The notes: generated by a model from the letters alone, not told the origin. Positions 44,725-55,029 are shown, counted from the first letter of the stretch. The stretch is 64,000 nucleotides of DNA from Campylobacter cuniculorum DSM 23162 = LMG 24588 (GCF_002104335.1 NZ_CP020867.1:124001-188000); one strand, 5' to 3'. Translations and numbers: made by a program.

Positions 44725-47700
44725 TTATGCTCTGTTCTCTCTCATTAAATGCACATCTATAAGCTCTAATCCTAACTGACTAAGTTCTAAAAATTTCTCT
44801 TTAGAATCCACAAAAGGCACTTTAGGAAAATCAATTTTAAGAAAATCAAGGTATCTCTCCCTATAGCCCTTGTGAAACAGCACAGCATAAATATAGCCTA
44901 GAATCTCAAGAGGCTCAAAATGCTCATTGTATTTTTTATCAATAAACTCACGAAATTCTGGCGTGAAATTTTCTACCCACCCACCTTTTTCTGCGTCTTT
45001 TTCTCTTTCTTGTGTGTTCTTTAGAATCTTAGAGCTTTTATTTTGAGGAGATTCTGTGTTTTTAAGGTAAAGAGGCATTACCTGCTCTCCTCCTCTGCGA
45101 TAAAAATTAATATCCACCATTTTATCAGTGATTGCAATAGTATTTATCTCGCTATCTCCAACAGCAGAGCTTTGTCTGGACACGATTAAGGCTTGATTCT
45201 CACCCTGCAGAAAATGCTTCATAATATCTTCCACACAACGCCAAACAAGCTTTCTTTCATAAAAGATATAACGAAAGTCAAAGGGGCGATAGGCGATTTT
45301 TTTAATGAACTTTGATAAATCATTTTGATTTTGCAAATTTTTCCAACCTTGCAAAATATCCCATCCTTTCTTTTCTTTAACTCCAAATGTTTTATATAAT
45401 TCGTTGGCATTTGGTGATGATCTTTTAAAAGATTCAAATTTTTGCAATAATTTTTCTTTAGAAATATCAATTACAAAATTATCATGTGCTGAAGTAATCC
45501 CAACTCCAGAAACCCTAAACATATCCTTGACACTCCAGCCTTTCTCGTATTCTGCCCTCAAATCATCATTTTGTGGAATGAACAGATAAAAGGGATCTTG
45601 AGGATTTAATTCTTTCCATTCAATGGAATCTAAGGAATTTTCATAAAGAAATTTGTATTTATCCTTGCGTTTGCCATATAAATCATAATGGTAAAGTGAG
45701 GCTAAGCTGTCATTGCAAGATGTATTTTTTATAAAGATATTGATAGAAACGCCCTGCATAATATCAAAGACATTTTCATCTTTGTTTCCATCAGGAGTTG
45801 CTTCCTTTTTCCTTGTGTTGCCATGCAGGTCTAAAATATAAATGGCATCAAAGCTCTTAAGAAGTGAGTAACGCATTCCTCTAAAGGTAGGATTGTCTAA
45901 AAAGCTGTTATTAGAGATAAAGGCGAAGATTCCCCTCTCTTGCTCTTTGATTTTAGATTCTGCAAAGCAAATGAATTTCACATAATCATCCAAGAGCCAT
46001 TTTGTGTTTTTTTCATCTTTGAGCTTATTCTTTTCAAAAGCTTTTTTAAAGGTTGTTTTAAGGCTTAAATAATCTTTTGGTTTCTCTTTGCTATCTTTGG
46101 CATTAAGATAGCGTTTTATAAGTCTTTGTTGTTCTTCATTTAATTGCGATTCTGGCTCTAATCCATAAGTTATGCGTATATTATCCTCAAATAAGCCCTT
46201 ATTAGCACTTGCACCACTATAGGGCGGATTGCCTGTGATGATGAGGATTTGTTTTTCTTTAGTTTTTTGGGCATTTATAGCTTCTTCTATGAGTTCTGGA
46301 TGTTCGCTATCATGGATATTGCTTTTGTCATTTTGTTCTTGCTTTATATCTTTAAAATAAAGTGTGTTTGTGAGATAGATTCCTACCCTTTCTTCATCCT
46401 CTAGCGGTTGTTCAAATTCCTCTTTGAAACTTTGATGAAGTTTAAGATGAGCAATAGTATAGGGAGCGATGAGGTATTCAAAGCCAAAAAATCGCGTAAG
46501 GAGTTTTTTGGGTTCACATCTTGTGCTATTTTTGTCTTCTATGTCCCCTAAAGCCTTTCTAAAGGCTTCTAACAAAAAGGCCCCTGTGCCTGTGGCAAAG
46601 TCTAGCAAAGTGATATTTTCATTGTCTAATGCCGCACTTAAACCTGATAATTCAAAATCTCTTTTAAGCACAGAATCTATAGCATTGATAATAAAATTCA
46701 CAACACTTGCAGGGGTATAATACACACCGCGAAGCTCTCTTAATTGCGGATCATAATATCTCAAAAAGGTCTCATAGAAATGTAAATAGGGATCCTTATG
46801 CAAGGCGGTTGTGGGAATTCCAGATAAATCCTTTTCAAAGGTCTTATTAAGTTCCTTAATAATGCTTGCAGTATCAATGTGATTGATGATATAGAGCATA
46901 TCTTCTAAAAGCCATTTTATATCCACTTTATCAAGTTTTCTTAAAAATTCACTCATAGTTTGGACTAAAGGAAAATTGTTAGGTATGAAATCTGCTGCTG
47001 TACTCAGTCTGATTTTTTCATTGTTATTATTGTTAAGCTTTGCAAGAAAAAGGCTATAAGTGAGCGTTTGTGCAAAAGAATCGCAAAATTCACTAAATTC
47101 TAATTTTTCATAAAGTTCTCTTTTAAAAGTATTGTAAAGACCCTTAATATGTGCTTCTTGTTCGCATCTTTCTAAAGAACCTCTAAGGTTTCTTGTGCGT
47201 CCAGCAAGAGCGGAGGCAAATTCTAATGCACTGGTAATAGGCTTTGGCTTGTAACTCAAAAAGAGTTCAAATAATTCTAAAAGCTCCTTTTCTTTATCCT
47301 CTAAATGCCCCCCAGACTTAGCATTTGCAAGGCTTTTAAGCGCATTGAAATCACAAATCTTACATTCTTTGATAATCTTTGCTTGATTTTTATCATTTTG
47401 ACGCACAAGAGAAAAATGCAAATAATCTGTCAGTATGATATTATCTTTGATTTGCATATATTTTGCAATCTGCTCACTTTGCACAATGGACTTTAAATCC
47501 GTATTGATGCGTTTGTTTTCAATCAATCCCACCAACAAATCTGCTCTTGTAACTTCAAAATCGGGCATTCCAAATTTTTCTTTATTGTTTGGCTCGTGCT
47601 TAATATTGAGTTTTTCAAAATCCTTATGCTTTGAAGAAAGCTCGTTCTTTAAGGCTTTTAAGAAATTTTCAAGTGCCGGCCTGTGCGAAAGCTCTCTGTC

Positions 47701-47748
47701 ATTTTCTTTCATATTTTTTATACTCTTAAGATAATCTTGTAAAATCAT
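44725..47748 (-). CDS. Type ISP restriction-modification enzyme (fused nuclease–methylase), C terminus probably truncated
   Basis: 1007 residues. The N-terminal Mrr-like nuclease has D63 … E77-N-K79 in 'GMPDFEVTRADLLVGLIENKR'. The gamma-class N6 methylase has motif I 'LLDFATGTGAFLLEAF' (381–396), 'RGVYYTPASVVNFI' before it and catalytic NPPY at 507–510. After it comes a recognition region with 'DINFYRRGGEQVMPLYL' and 'FEPLEILGYIYAVLFHKGYRERY'. The family's last segment (…WEYKIGGYQVLDKYLK) is missing and lies in a separate downstream frame, so the protein is probably shortened. Its GGAG ribosome binding site overlaps the hisF stop region. It cuts and methylates DNA in one polypeptide; activity of this form is unknown. 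Confidence 0.8.
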   Translation of the reverse strand: MILQDYLKSIKNMKENDRELSHRPALENFLKALKNELSSKHKDFEKLNIKHEPNNKEKFGMPDFEVTRADLLVGLIENKRINTDLKSIVQSEQIAKYMQIKDNIILTDYLHFSLVRQNDKNQAKIIKECKICDFNALKSLANAKSGGHLEDKEKELLELFELFLSYKPKPITSALEFASALAGRTRNLRGSLERCEQEAHIKGLYNTFKRELYEKLEFSEFCDSFAQTLTYSLFLAKLNNNNNEKIRLSTAADFIPNNFPLVQTMSEFLRKLDKVDIKWLLEDMLYIINHIDTASIIKELNKTFEKDLSGIPTTALHKDPYLHFYETFLRYYDPQLRELRGVYYTPASVVNFIINAIDSVLKRDFELSGLSAALDNENITLLDFATGTGAFLLEAFRKALGDIEDKNSTRCEPKKLLTRFFGFEYLIAPYTIAHLKLHQSFKEEFEQPLEDEERVGIYLTNTLYFKDIKQEQNDKSNIHDSEHPELIEEAINAQKTKEKQILIITGNPPYSGASANKGLFEDNIRITYGLEPESQLNEEQQRLIKRYLNAKDSKEKPKDYLSLKTTFKKAFEKNKLKDEKNTKWLLDDYVKFICFAESKIKEQERGIFAFISNNSFLDNPTFRGMRYSLLKSFDAIYILDLHGNTRKKEATPDGNKDENVFDIMQGVSINIFIKNTSCNDSLASLYHYDLYGKRKDKYKFLYENSLDSIEWKELNPQDPFYLFIPQNDDLRAEYEKGWSVKDMFRVSGVGITSAHDNFVIDISKEKLLQKFESFKRSSPNANELYKTFGVKEKKGWDILQGWKNLQNQNDLSKFIKKIAYRPFDFRYIFYERKLVWRCVEDIMKHFLQGENQALIVSRQSSAVGDSEINTIAITDKMVDINFYRRGGEQVMPLYLKNTESPQNKSSKILKNTQEREKDAEKGGWVENFTPEFREFIDKKYNEHFEPLEILGYIYAVLFHKGYRERYLDFLKIDFPKVPFVDSKEKFLELSQLGLELIDVHLMRENRA

Positions 47749-47749
47749 T

Positions 47750-48517
47750 TCAACTCCTTATGGGAATTTGATTGTCTTTTAAATAGAGCTTTAATTCTTT
47801 AATATCCACGAGTTTTTGATGGAAAATACTTGCTGCTAAAGCTCCATCAACGCCGAGTTTAAAAGCTTCTAAGAAATGTTTTGCATTTCCAGCCCCTCCG
47901 CTTGCAATCAATGGAATTTTACAAATCGCACGCACAGCCTTTAATTGCTCTAAATCATAGCCATTTTTGCGTCCATCTTCATTCATCATATTAAGCACAA
48001 TCTCACCCGCTCCCAAATCCTGCACTTCTTTCACCCATTCAAGCGTGTTTTTTCCGCTGTGTCTCGAGCTTTTTTCATCGCCTGTGTATTGATACACTTT
48101 AAGCTGTGCATTTTCATCTTTAAAACTATCAATCCCAACAACCACACATTGAGTCCCAAAGCTTTTTGCTAAAATTGTGATGAGTTGAGGATTGTTTAAA
48201 GCAGGAGAATTGATAGAAATTTTATCCGCACCATTTGCTAAAAGTTCTTTTGCGTCATCCTCGCTTTTTATCCCTCCAGCTACACAAAAAGGTATGGATA
48301 TATTTTTCGCCACTTCACGCACCCAAGCTCTAGAAATTCTTTCTTTCCTCACGCTTGCAGCAATATCGTAAAACACAAGCTCATCAATGCCATTTTGCGA
48401 GTAAAATTTCGCAAGTTCTATAATATCTCCCATATCTTTGTGATTTTTAAACTGCACACCCTTAACAACTCTGCCGTCTTTTACATCCAAACAAGCAATT
48501 ATTCTTTTTGTAAGCAT
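47750..48517 (-). CDS. hisF: Imidazole glycerol phosphate synthase, cyclase subunit HisF
   Basis: 255 residues, TIM barrel. '[19 protein letters not shown]' with catalytic D11 and '[12 protein letters not shown]', 'VVGIDSFKD' and '[14 protein letters not shown]' with the second catalytic Asp region are seen. With HisH it forms ImGP and AICAR from PRFAR and ammonia. Overlaps hisA by 19 nt. A type ISP gene begins right after its stop. Confidence 0.97.
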   Translation of the reverse strand: MLTKRIIACLDVKDGRVVKGVQFKNHKDMGDIIELAKFYSQNGIDELVFYDIAASVRKERISRAWVREVAKNISIPFCVAGGIKSEDDAKELLANGADKISINSPALNNPQLITILAKSFGTQCVVVGIDSFKDENAQLKVYQYTGDEKSSRHSGKNTLEWVKEVQDLGAGEIVLNMMNEDGRKNGYDLEQLKAVRAICKIPLIASGGAGNAKHFLEAFKLGVDGALAASIFHQKLVDIKELKLYLKDNQIPIRS

Positions 48518-49236
48518 TTTATCGCCTCTTCTACACTAAAAACACCCTCAAGTAGAGCCTTTCCTACAATCACCCCGCTACAAATTCCTTTCAATCTTTT
48601 TAAATCATCAAGGCAAGAAACCCCGCCAGAAGCCTGAATGCTAAGATTTGGAAAAATATCGTGGATAAGATGATAAAGCCTTGTATTAGGTCCTTGCATT
48701 GTCCCATCTTTTGAAATATCAGTGCATAAAATATGCTTGAGTTTTCTGTCCGCATAAAATTCCAAAACTTCCATAAGTTTTTTATCGCTTTCTTCTTGCC
48801 AAGCATTGATAGCAATTTTATAATCTTCTTTTAAAACCACATCTAAGGCTAAAACTATGGATTCGTTTCCAAATTCTTTAAGAATTTCAAGGCAGAGTTT
48901 AGGATTTTTAATCGCTAAAGAACCTATCACCACTCTTTTAACCCCACTACCCAACAAGGCTTTAACCTCCTCTTTAGAGCGAATTCCTCCGCCCACTTGC
49001 AAATCCACTTTCACACAATGACTCAATTTTTCTATGAGAGCAAGCTGTCTTTTACGCGGATCTTTTGCACCGCTTAAATCCACCAAATGCAACTCTTTTG
49101 CCCCAGCCTTTTCGTAGGCTTTAAGCAAATTTTTAGCATCTTGCTTATAAATCTTTTTTTGAAAATAATCGCCCTTAAAAAGTCGCACTACCTCGCCGTC
49201 AATCAAATCTAAAGAAGGAATGATTTTTGTTTGCAT
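48499..49236 (-). CDS. hisA: HisA, ProFAR isomerase
   Basis: 245 residues, TIM barrel. '[20 protein letters not shown]' with the catalytic Asp, '[13 protein letters not shown]', '[17 protein letters not shown]' with the second Asp, and '[14 protein letters not shown]'. Fourth step of histidine synthesis. 3 nt from hisH and overlapping hisF. Complete. Confidence 0.97.
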   Translation of the reverse strand: MQTKIIPSLDLIDGEVVRLFKGDYFQKKIYKQDAKNLLKAYEKAGAKELHLVDLSGAKDPRKRQLALIEKLSHCVKVDLQVGGGIRSKEEVKALLGSGVKRVVIGSLAIKNPKLCLEILKEFGNESIVLALDVVLKEDYKIAINAWQEESDKKLMEVLEFYADRKLKHILCTDISKDGTMQGPNTRLYHLIHDIFPNLSIQASGGVSCLDDLKRLKGICSGVIVGKALLEGVFSVEEAIKCLQKE

Positions 49237-49239
49237 CGC

Positions 49240-49827
49240 TTATCCTATGTTTTGTATAAAATTTTTTAGCAAAAGCTCTCCCGCTTCTGCACTTCTTTCG
49301 GGATGAAATTGCACACCATAAAAATTATCTTTAGCCACTGCTGCACTAAAGGGCTTAGAATACTCGCAAGTTGCGATTGTGTAGGGATTTAACTTCACAC
49401 AATAACTATGCACAAAATAAAAATATCCTCCTTGCAAACCCTTAAAAAGCTCGTGCTGACTTAAAACCTGATTCCAACCCATATGAGGCAAAGCATAGCC
49501 TTGTTTTTCTTCAAATTTAGAAGTTTTAAAAGGAATGATATTTAAAGTGTTTTGAGAAAGTTCTTCTGAAAATTCTCCTAAAAGTTGCATTCCTAAGCAA
49601 ATTCCCAAAAGAGGTTTTTGAGTGTTTTTGATAAAATCAATGAGTTTAAAATTTTCTAAGTTATTCATCGCTTTTAAGGCAGTTCCAACGCCGGGTAAGA
49701 GAAGTTTATCGGAATTTTCTAAGATTTTTAAATCTTTGCTGATTTGATTTTTAAATCCTAATCTGTCTAAAGCAAATTTCAAAGAAGCTAAATTTGCACA
49801 AGCTGTGTCGATAATGGTGATTTTCAT
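49240..49827 (-). CDS. hisH: HisH, glutamine amidotransferase subunit of ImGP synthase
   Basis: 195 residues, class I glutaminase. Nucleophile C77 in 'PLLGICLGMQLLGE', His and Glu in 'GVQFHPERSAEA', and 'LPGVGTALKAM' oxyanion region. Supplies ammonia to HisF. First his gene after the large R-M island; a likely promoter lies just upstream. Confidence 0.97.
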   Translation of the reverse strand: MKITIIDTACANLASLKFALDRLGFKNQISKDLKILENSDKLLLPGVGTALKAMNNLENFKLIDFIKNTQKPLLGICLGMQLLGEFSEELSQNTLNIIPFKTSKFEEKQGYALPHMGWNQVLSQHELFKGLQGGYFYFVHSYCVKLNPYTIATCEYSKPFSAAVAKDNFYGVQFHPERSAEAGELLLKNFIQNIG

Positions 49828-49863
49828 TTTTTTGCTTTCATAAAAATTCTAAAAACTAATAGC

Positions 49864-49869
49864 ATTTTA
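49864..49869 (-). promoter_or_regulatory. Candidate internal his promoter before hisH
   Basis: On the minus strand TTTTGCTAAAATG gives a -10 TAAAAT (complement of 49864–49869), about 37 nt before the hisH ATG. It strongly resembles the hisG upstream context TTTTTGCTAAGATAG. It could drive hisH–hisA–hisF despite the R-M genes inserted after hisB. Confidence 0.4.
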
Positions 49870-49943
49870 GCAAAATAAACTGAAATTAATGTTTTGTTTG
49901 ATATAGAAACACTCTATTTGAAATTTGTTTTATGGTTAGAAAA

Positions 49944-50916
49944 CTAGTCTTGAGTGATTTTTTTATTTTCAATATAATTTTCAAGTTTCTCATCATCTAA
50001 GATTTTATCATAATTTTGTATAGCAATTCTATCCTTGTCATTAGTTTTAAAATCTTTATTGACATTTTGTATAAATTCTTTAAAATCTTTTATTTTTCTC
50101 AATCAGCATTTCAATGGTTTCAAAATCCAGCTCCCTTTCTTTAGCATTTAAAATGCATTCTATGTCCTCAAGTCCAAGTTGTATCAACCCGATTCCAAAA
50201 CTTTGATTCAATCTTTTAATCTCGTCTAAAATTTCATTGTCTATCTCCTCAAAAACAACCAAATAGCCCTCGTTAGCCCAGCTAGAATTACTCACCGCTT
50301 GAAAATAAGATTCTTTAAGATTGCCCCAACTCAGTGCAATTTTAAGCTCAAAAGAATAAATCTTAGGTTTGCTTTGATTGATATTTTTTGCAAGGTCTAA
50401 GGCATCTTCTGTGTAGTCATCAAAAGGAAAATGCACAGCAACAATGTCGGGAAAATTCCATTTATCCACACCTTTTTGATTTTTGGTGCTTTTTTCGTGA
50501 TAGATGGTTTTTGCATAAGCATTAAATTTGTTGTCTTTACTATCTTTTAGAAATTTCACAAATAAAGGATGTAAATCTCTCTCATTAAACCTTTTCTTTC
50601 CTTCATTTAATTCCTTGACTCCCAATTCCTCCGCTTCATTGTTTTCATTAATCTTAGTTTCTAAGTTTGCTAATTCCCTTTCCCTTGCTTTAAGCCAGAA
50701 TGTTGTAGGTTTTTTGGAAGCAAACATAAAAATAGAATCCGCTTTATCTCTTATATTAACATAAAGACGGGCTGCTAAACTTCTTATAGGGGTTTTTCCA
50801 GAGCTTACAAGTTTTTTTGCCAAACCTCTCTCTTCAGCGAATTTCCATATTTCCTTGTAGCTTAGCGGATACTCCGCATCTTGTAAAATCTCTTCAGCAC
50901 ATTTCAAAAAAGTCAT
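49944..50916 (-). pseudogene. HrgA-like HARE-HTH protein, frameshifted near its end
   Basis: The intact frame (50916–50080, 278 aa) starts 'MTFLKCAEEILQDAEYPLSYKEIWKFAEERGL', a HARE-HTH domain, and continues as in HrgA/COG2958 proteins that accompany R-M loci in Helicobacter and Campylobacter; 'IYSFELKIALSWGNLKESYFQAVSNSSWANEGYLV' resembles a nuclease-fold core. It stops at '…MLIEKNKRF', but dropping one A from the A5 run (T5 at 50093–50097) would continue IKDFKEFIQNVNKDFKTNDK and further to a TAG at 49944, about 45 more residues. Either a recent frameshift or a homopolymer read error. Function unproven; linked to restriction by company. Confidence 0.6.
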
Positions 50917-51000
50917 TTTAATCCTTTTTATATTGAATTTGCATAAAGGCGTATTATATCGTAATTTAATCTAAAAAATTTATAAAATAACTATCATCAT

Positions 51001-52079
51001 TTATATTGTATCTTTAAGATTTACGAGTTTTTCATATCCATATCTTAAACTATCGATACTCACAAAATCCCCATTTTTAAAAATATAAAAATAATTCCAG
51101 CCGTTATAATTTTCTTTATTTAAATATTTTGCTGCCATTTTATGTATGCTTAGTGTTGCGTCTTTGTCTTTGACTTTATTGTTTTTTGTTAGAGTGCAGA
51201 TGAAATTTTTGTTTTTATCATAAAATTTTTCATTTTCACTTAATAAACCGGCACATTTAAGCATTTCAAGGCTTACTCTAGGTGGTTTGGTTTCAAGTTT
51301 GCCTTGAATGAGCTCATTGGATAATGTTTTAACTTTTTCAATCCTCGAATAAGCAATTTTAACATAAAATTCGTTTTGTTCTATGCCTATAAAATGTCTG
51401 TTTAATTTTTTTGCTGCTGCTCCTGTTGTTCCTGTGCCAAAAAAGGGTCTAAAATCAAATCCCCTTGTTTTGAGCTAGACATTATCACCTTTTCAAGCAA
51501 AGATTGAGGTTTTTGAGTGGAGTGAATTTTCTTGCCCGATGCGTCTTTTAATCTTTCATTACCTATGCAAATTCCTATATTCCAAACAGATTTTTCTTGT
51601 TTGTTATTGTTTAAAAATTTCATAGTTTTATAGTTAAAAGTATAAGGGGCATTTTTATTTTTAGAACACCAAATCAGAGTTTCATGTGAATTGCAAAATC
51701 TTGTTCCCTTAAAATTTGGCACAGGATTAGGTTTATTCCAAATGATATCATTTAAAATCCAAAATCCTAAATCTTGCATAATATATCCTAAGCGAAAGAT
51801 GTTTTGAAAAGAGCCTATAACCCAAATACTCCCATTATTTTTTAAAATTCTCTTGCATTCACGCAACCAAGCTTTACAAAAACTATCATAAGCCTGTAAA
51901 GATTCAAATTTATCCCATTCATCACTCACTCCACTAAAAAGCTCACCATTTGTTCTTAAAAGCTCTCCTTGTGTTTGCATAAAATAAGGTGGGTCAGCAA
52001 AAATCAAATCCACGCTTTGTTCTGGAAAAGTCTTTAAAATTTCTAAACAATTGCCTTGTAAGATGGTATCTTTTTGCAT
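51001..52079 (-). pseudogene. HinfI/HpyIV-type beta-class DNA methyltransferase, broken by a 1-nt frameshift
   Basis: The first part (52079–51402, 225 aa) begins MQKDTILQGNCLEILK with catalytic DPPY at 29–32 and 'STQKPQSLLEKVI', then runs into a nonsense tail after 'ILDPF'. In the other frame the sequence continues FGTGTTGAAAKKLNRHFIGI (SAM motif I) and on through PRVSLEMLKCAGLL to the 87-aa frame ending at 51001. A single base missing from the A6 run (51439–51444; T6 on the coding strand) explains it. The rejoined protein would be ~359 residues, the size of M.HinfI, suggesting GANTC methylation. As read, motif I and the C-terminal domain are lost, so it is inactive unless phase-variable or a read error. 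Confidence 0.75.
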
Positions 52080-52117
52080 TAGAGTCCTTTTAAATTTTGA
52101 CTTGATTTAAACACCTG

Positions 52118-52831
52118 CTAAGTTTTAAGAATAAAGTTTAAAATCTGTATAAGATCATATTTGTGATTTGGGCTTAAAATACCAAAAATCTTAAGCATTT
52201 GTATAAAAATGTCAATATTTTTCTCATTAATTTCTAAGTATCCTTTCTCTTTGCTTTGAATTTTTCTGCCCAAAAAACTTTCCTTTCCCTTTGAGTCTTT
52301 AAGCAAATAAAGCGGAAAGCAAAAAAATAACATCGCTTGAATTCCTATAGCCTTTTGTTTTTCTTTGATAACAATTTCGCTTAAAAAATTATTATTTTTA
52401 AAAGAATACACAAGCAAAGGATAAGAAATTTTAGATTCTAAGAAGTCAATGTGAGCAATTTTAAGGGGTTTAAATACACTACGATTGATTTGCATTTTAT
52501 CCTCTATAAGTGCGTCATTATTCTCTAAAAAAGTTTTAAGTTTTAAGAGTGTTTCCTTTTTTATAATATTTTGTCTATAAAATTGCCAAATTATATCACT
52601 TAATTCGTATAGTTTTTTAAATTTTTTATTTGCACCAACGAAATGGTAAGCGTCTTTTTTCACAACTTCATCATATCCGATTTGCCATTCTATATAATGT
52701 TTAATATTAATTTTTGTTTGCGTGGGTGCGATAGGCTTTCCATAATCATTGAAAGTATGACGTTCTTTGATTCTAATCTTACCACCAACAGCAGTTAAAG
52801 CAAGTTCGTAAAGCATTTTAAATTCATGCAT
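52118..52831 (-). CDS. Putative type II restriction endonuclease of the first his island
   Basis: 237 residues, soluble, Lys/Ile/Phe-rich, beginning 'MHEFKMLYELALTAVGGKIRIKERHTFNDYGKPIAPTQTK'. No unambiguous PD-(D/E)xK core is visible. It overlaps the upstream gamma-methylase by 8 nt and is followed 38 nt later by the HinfI-type methylase, so it is most likely the nuclease of one of these. Which methylase it belongs to is unclear; overlap favours the gamma-methylase. Confidence 0.5.
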   Translation of the reverse strand: MHEFKMLYELALTAVGGKIRIKERHTFNDYGKPIAPTQTKINIKHYIEWQIGYDEVVKKDAYHFVGANKKFKKLYELSDIIWQFYRQNIIKKETLLKLKTFLENNDALIEDKMQINRSVFKPLKIAHIDFLESKISYPLLVYSFKNNNFLSEIVIKEKQKAIGIQAMLFFCFPLYLLKDSKGKESFLGRKIQSKEKGYLEINEKNIDIFIQMLKIFGILSPNHKYDLIQILNFILKT

Positions 52832-53915
52832 TTTTATCCTTTAAATTTGTAAAATAATGCAAAAAATATGTTTTAATCTTTTCTTCATTATATTTTTTTT
52901 GATAAAACCAAGCTAAGAGTTCATCCTCAATGCTTTTAAAAGAAGCATTATCTATAAAAATGTCCATATTTCCAAAATAATAGGGTAAAAGATGGGCATA
53001 TTTTTTAAAAAAATGGATATAAATATAATATTTTAAATTCTCCTTAAAGATTTTTATCGCATTTTTATTTGGGTTTTGTATAAAGGTTTTATTGCGTTTT
53101 AGAGCGTTAATATCTCTTAGAGGATGAAAATAAGCTACAGCCTTTCTTGTGTCCTTTGGATTAGGATATTTACAAATATAATGATTGATACTATCAAACT
53201 GCGATAAAGAAAAGGTATGTTGTTCTAATGTTTTGAATGTATATTTTTTGATATATTCATAGTCCATACCTTGCTTGGTTTTTTCATACAAAGCTATGAT
53301 AATAGGGAAAAATGTGCTGGATTTTGGAGTGAAAAATTCCGATGAAACGACCACATCATCAATCAATCTAAAATGGAGTTTAAAATCCTTTAAAGCCTTA
53401 AAATTTGCTTCTTTAATCAAGTATGATAAAGGATGCAAAACGCAAACAAAATCGGGATTTAAAAGCTCATAAGAGCGTAAAAAAGAAATTCCTAAATCCC
53501 TATGTCGCAATTTTTCATCACAAGAATGCAATTCTTTTTTTATTTCAGAGCGAATGATGGAGGTTTTGTCGTTATAGGGAGGATTTCCGATAATTATAAT
53601 TTTTTGATTATCTTTAATGCCAAATTTTGATCTATGGACTTCAAATAAAGAATTTGTGCAAATACTTTTGGCATTTTTTACTTTGTTTAAAGCCATTTCA
53701 TCAATATCCGCACCGATATAATCTAAATCTTGTGTAAAAAAATCCCCATATCCGCAAGAGCTATCTAAAAAAGTGTATTCTTTGAGATTTTTGATGTATT
53801 TTTCTAAAAGTTCGTAAGCCTTAGAAACTAAGATTTTAGGTGTATAAAAGCTTCCTAAATTGATTGTCATTTTTTCATCTAAATGATTTTGTTTGGGCTT
53901 AATGCTTTGAATCAT
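52824..53915 (-). CDS. Gamma-class N6-adenine DNA methyltransferase
   Basis: Up to 366 residues (a Met at 53924 also exists; the Met at 53915 has AGGA at better spacing). 'INLGSFYTPKILVSKAYELLEKY' precedes SAM motif I 'FLDSSCGYGDFF' (52–63), an acidic residue in 'YIGADIDEMAL', and catalytic NPPY at ~114–117 in 'IIIIGNPPYND'. 'VCVLHPLSYLIKE' matches later motifs of Eco57I/TaqI-type enzymes. No nuclease domain is fused. First gene after hisB in the island, 45–55 nt from it. Confidence 0.8.
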   Translation of the reverse strand: MIQSIKPKQNHLDEKMTINLGSFYTPKILVSKAYELLEKYIKNLKEYTFLDSSCGYGDFFTQDLDYIGADIDEMALNKVKNAKSICTNSLFEVHRSKFGIKDNQKIIIIGNPPYNDKTSIIRSEIKKELHSCDEKLRHRDLGISFLRSYELLNPDFVCVLHPLSYLIKEANFKALKDFKLHFRLIDDVVVSSEFFTPKSSTFFPIIIALYEKTKQGMDYEYIKKYTFKTLEQHTFSLSQFDSINHYICKYPNPKDTRKAVAYFHPLRDINALKRNKTFIQNPNKNAIKIFKENLKYYIYIHFFKKYAHLLPYYFGNMDIFIDNASFKSIEDELLAWFYQKKYNEEKIKTYFLHYFTNLKDKNA

Positions 53916-53969
53916 TTTAAACATTCCTGCAAATTTTAAACATTTCTAGCCTTGACTTCTAAAAATAAT

Positions 53970-55028
53970 TCATATCACACCTTTAGAGCTTGCGAGTTTT
54001 TCATCTTCTATTTTAATCGCCATTTTTAAAGCTCTTCCAAAGGCTTTAAAAAGCCCTTCAGCCTTGTGATGCTCGTTTTGTCCCTTAACTTTTAAATGCA
54101 AACTTGCTCCCATAGAATAACTTAAAGAATAAAAAAAATGCTCTATCATTTCAGTGCTTAATTCTCCAAGTTTTTGCTTTTTAAATTTAGCTTTATAAAC
54201 CAAATGAGGGCGGTTGCAAAAGTCTATGCTGCAGCTTGCAAGAGCTTCGTCCATCGGCAAAACAAAACCATAGCGTCCTATGCCGATTTTATCACCTAAA
54301 GCTTTTTTTATCGCACTTCCAAAGGCTAAAGCCACATCTTCAACGCTGTGATGTTCATCAATTTCTAAATCCCCTTTGCAAGAAATTTCAAGCCCTATGC
54401 CCGAATGCACAGCAATTTGCTCAAGCATATGATTGAAAAAGCCCACACCTGTATCAAGCTTGATTTTCCCTCCATTTAAAGCAAGTTTAACTTGAATTTT
54501 AGTCTCTTTAGTAATCCTCGAAACACTTGCATTTCTAAAAGTGCTTAAAATTTCATCACAGAGTTCTTGCCAAGTGAAAGTTCCATATTTTAACCCTCTA
54601 ACGCCTAAATTTTGAGCTAAAGCCATATCACTCTCTCTATCACCTATGACAAAACTTTGCTCTCTATCGTAGAGTTTGTGCTGGATATAATCCTTAAGCA
54701 TTGCTGTTTTTGGTTTTCTGCATTCACAATTTTGGTGTTCAAAATGCGGACAAATGAAAATATCTTTAAATTCTATTCCGCAACTTTTAAGAATATCAAG
54801 CATTTTTTGATGAGCCGATTCAAAATTTTCTCTGCTAAAAGTAGGGCTTCCTAGTCCGTCTTGATTGCTAATCATGACAAATTGAAAACCGAAATTTTTA
54901 AGTTTTAAAAGGGCTGGAATCGCTCCATTTTCAAAACGTAGCTTTTCAAGGCTATCAACTTGCAAATCACTCTTTGGCTCTTCAATGAGAGTGCCGTCTC
55001 TATCGATAAAAAGAATTTTTTGACCCAT
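53970..55028 (-). CDS. hisB: Bifunctional HisB (histidinol-phosphatase / IGP dehydratase)
   Basis: 352 residues. The N-terminal HAD phosphatase has D9-x-D11 in '[13 protein letters not shown]' and zinc-type Cys in '[15 protein letters not shown]'. The C-terminal imidazoleglycerol-phosphate dehydratase (~165–352) has '[18 protein letters not shown]', '[16 protein letters not shown]' and '[16 protein letters not shown]' metal-binding His clusters. Fused as in E. coli and C. jejuni. The first R-M island is inserted immediately downstream. Confidence 0.97.
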   Translation of the reverse strand: MGQKILFIDRDGTLIEEPKSDLQVDSLEKLRFENGAIPALLKLKNFGFQFVMISNQDGLGSPTFSRENFESAHQKMLDILKSCGIEFKDIFICPHFEHQNCECRKPKTAMLKDYIQHKLYDREQSFVIGDRESDMALAQNLGVRGLKYGTFTWQELCDEILSTFRNASVSRITKETKIQVKLALNGGKIKLDTGVGFFNHMLEQIAVHSGIGLEISCKGDLEIDEHHSVEDVALAFGSAIKKALGDKIGIGRYGFVLPMDEALASCSIDFCNRPHLVYKAKFKKQKLGELSTEMIEHFFYSLSYSMGASLHLKVKGQNEHHKAEGLFKAFGRALKMAIKIEDEKLASSKGVI

Positions 55029-55029
55029 T

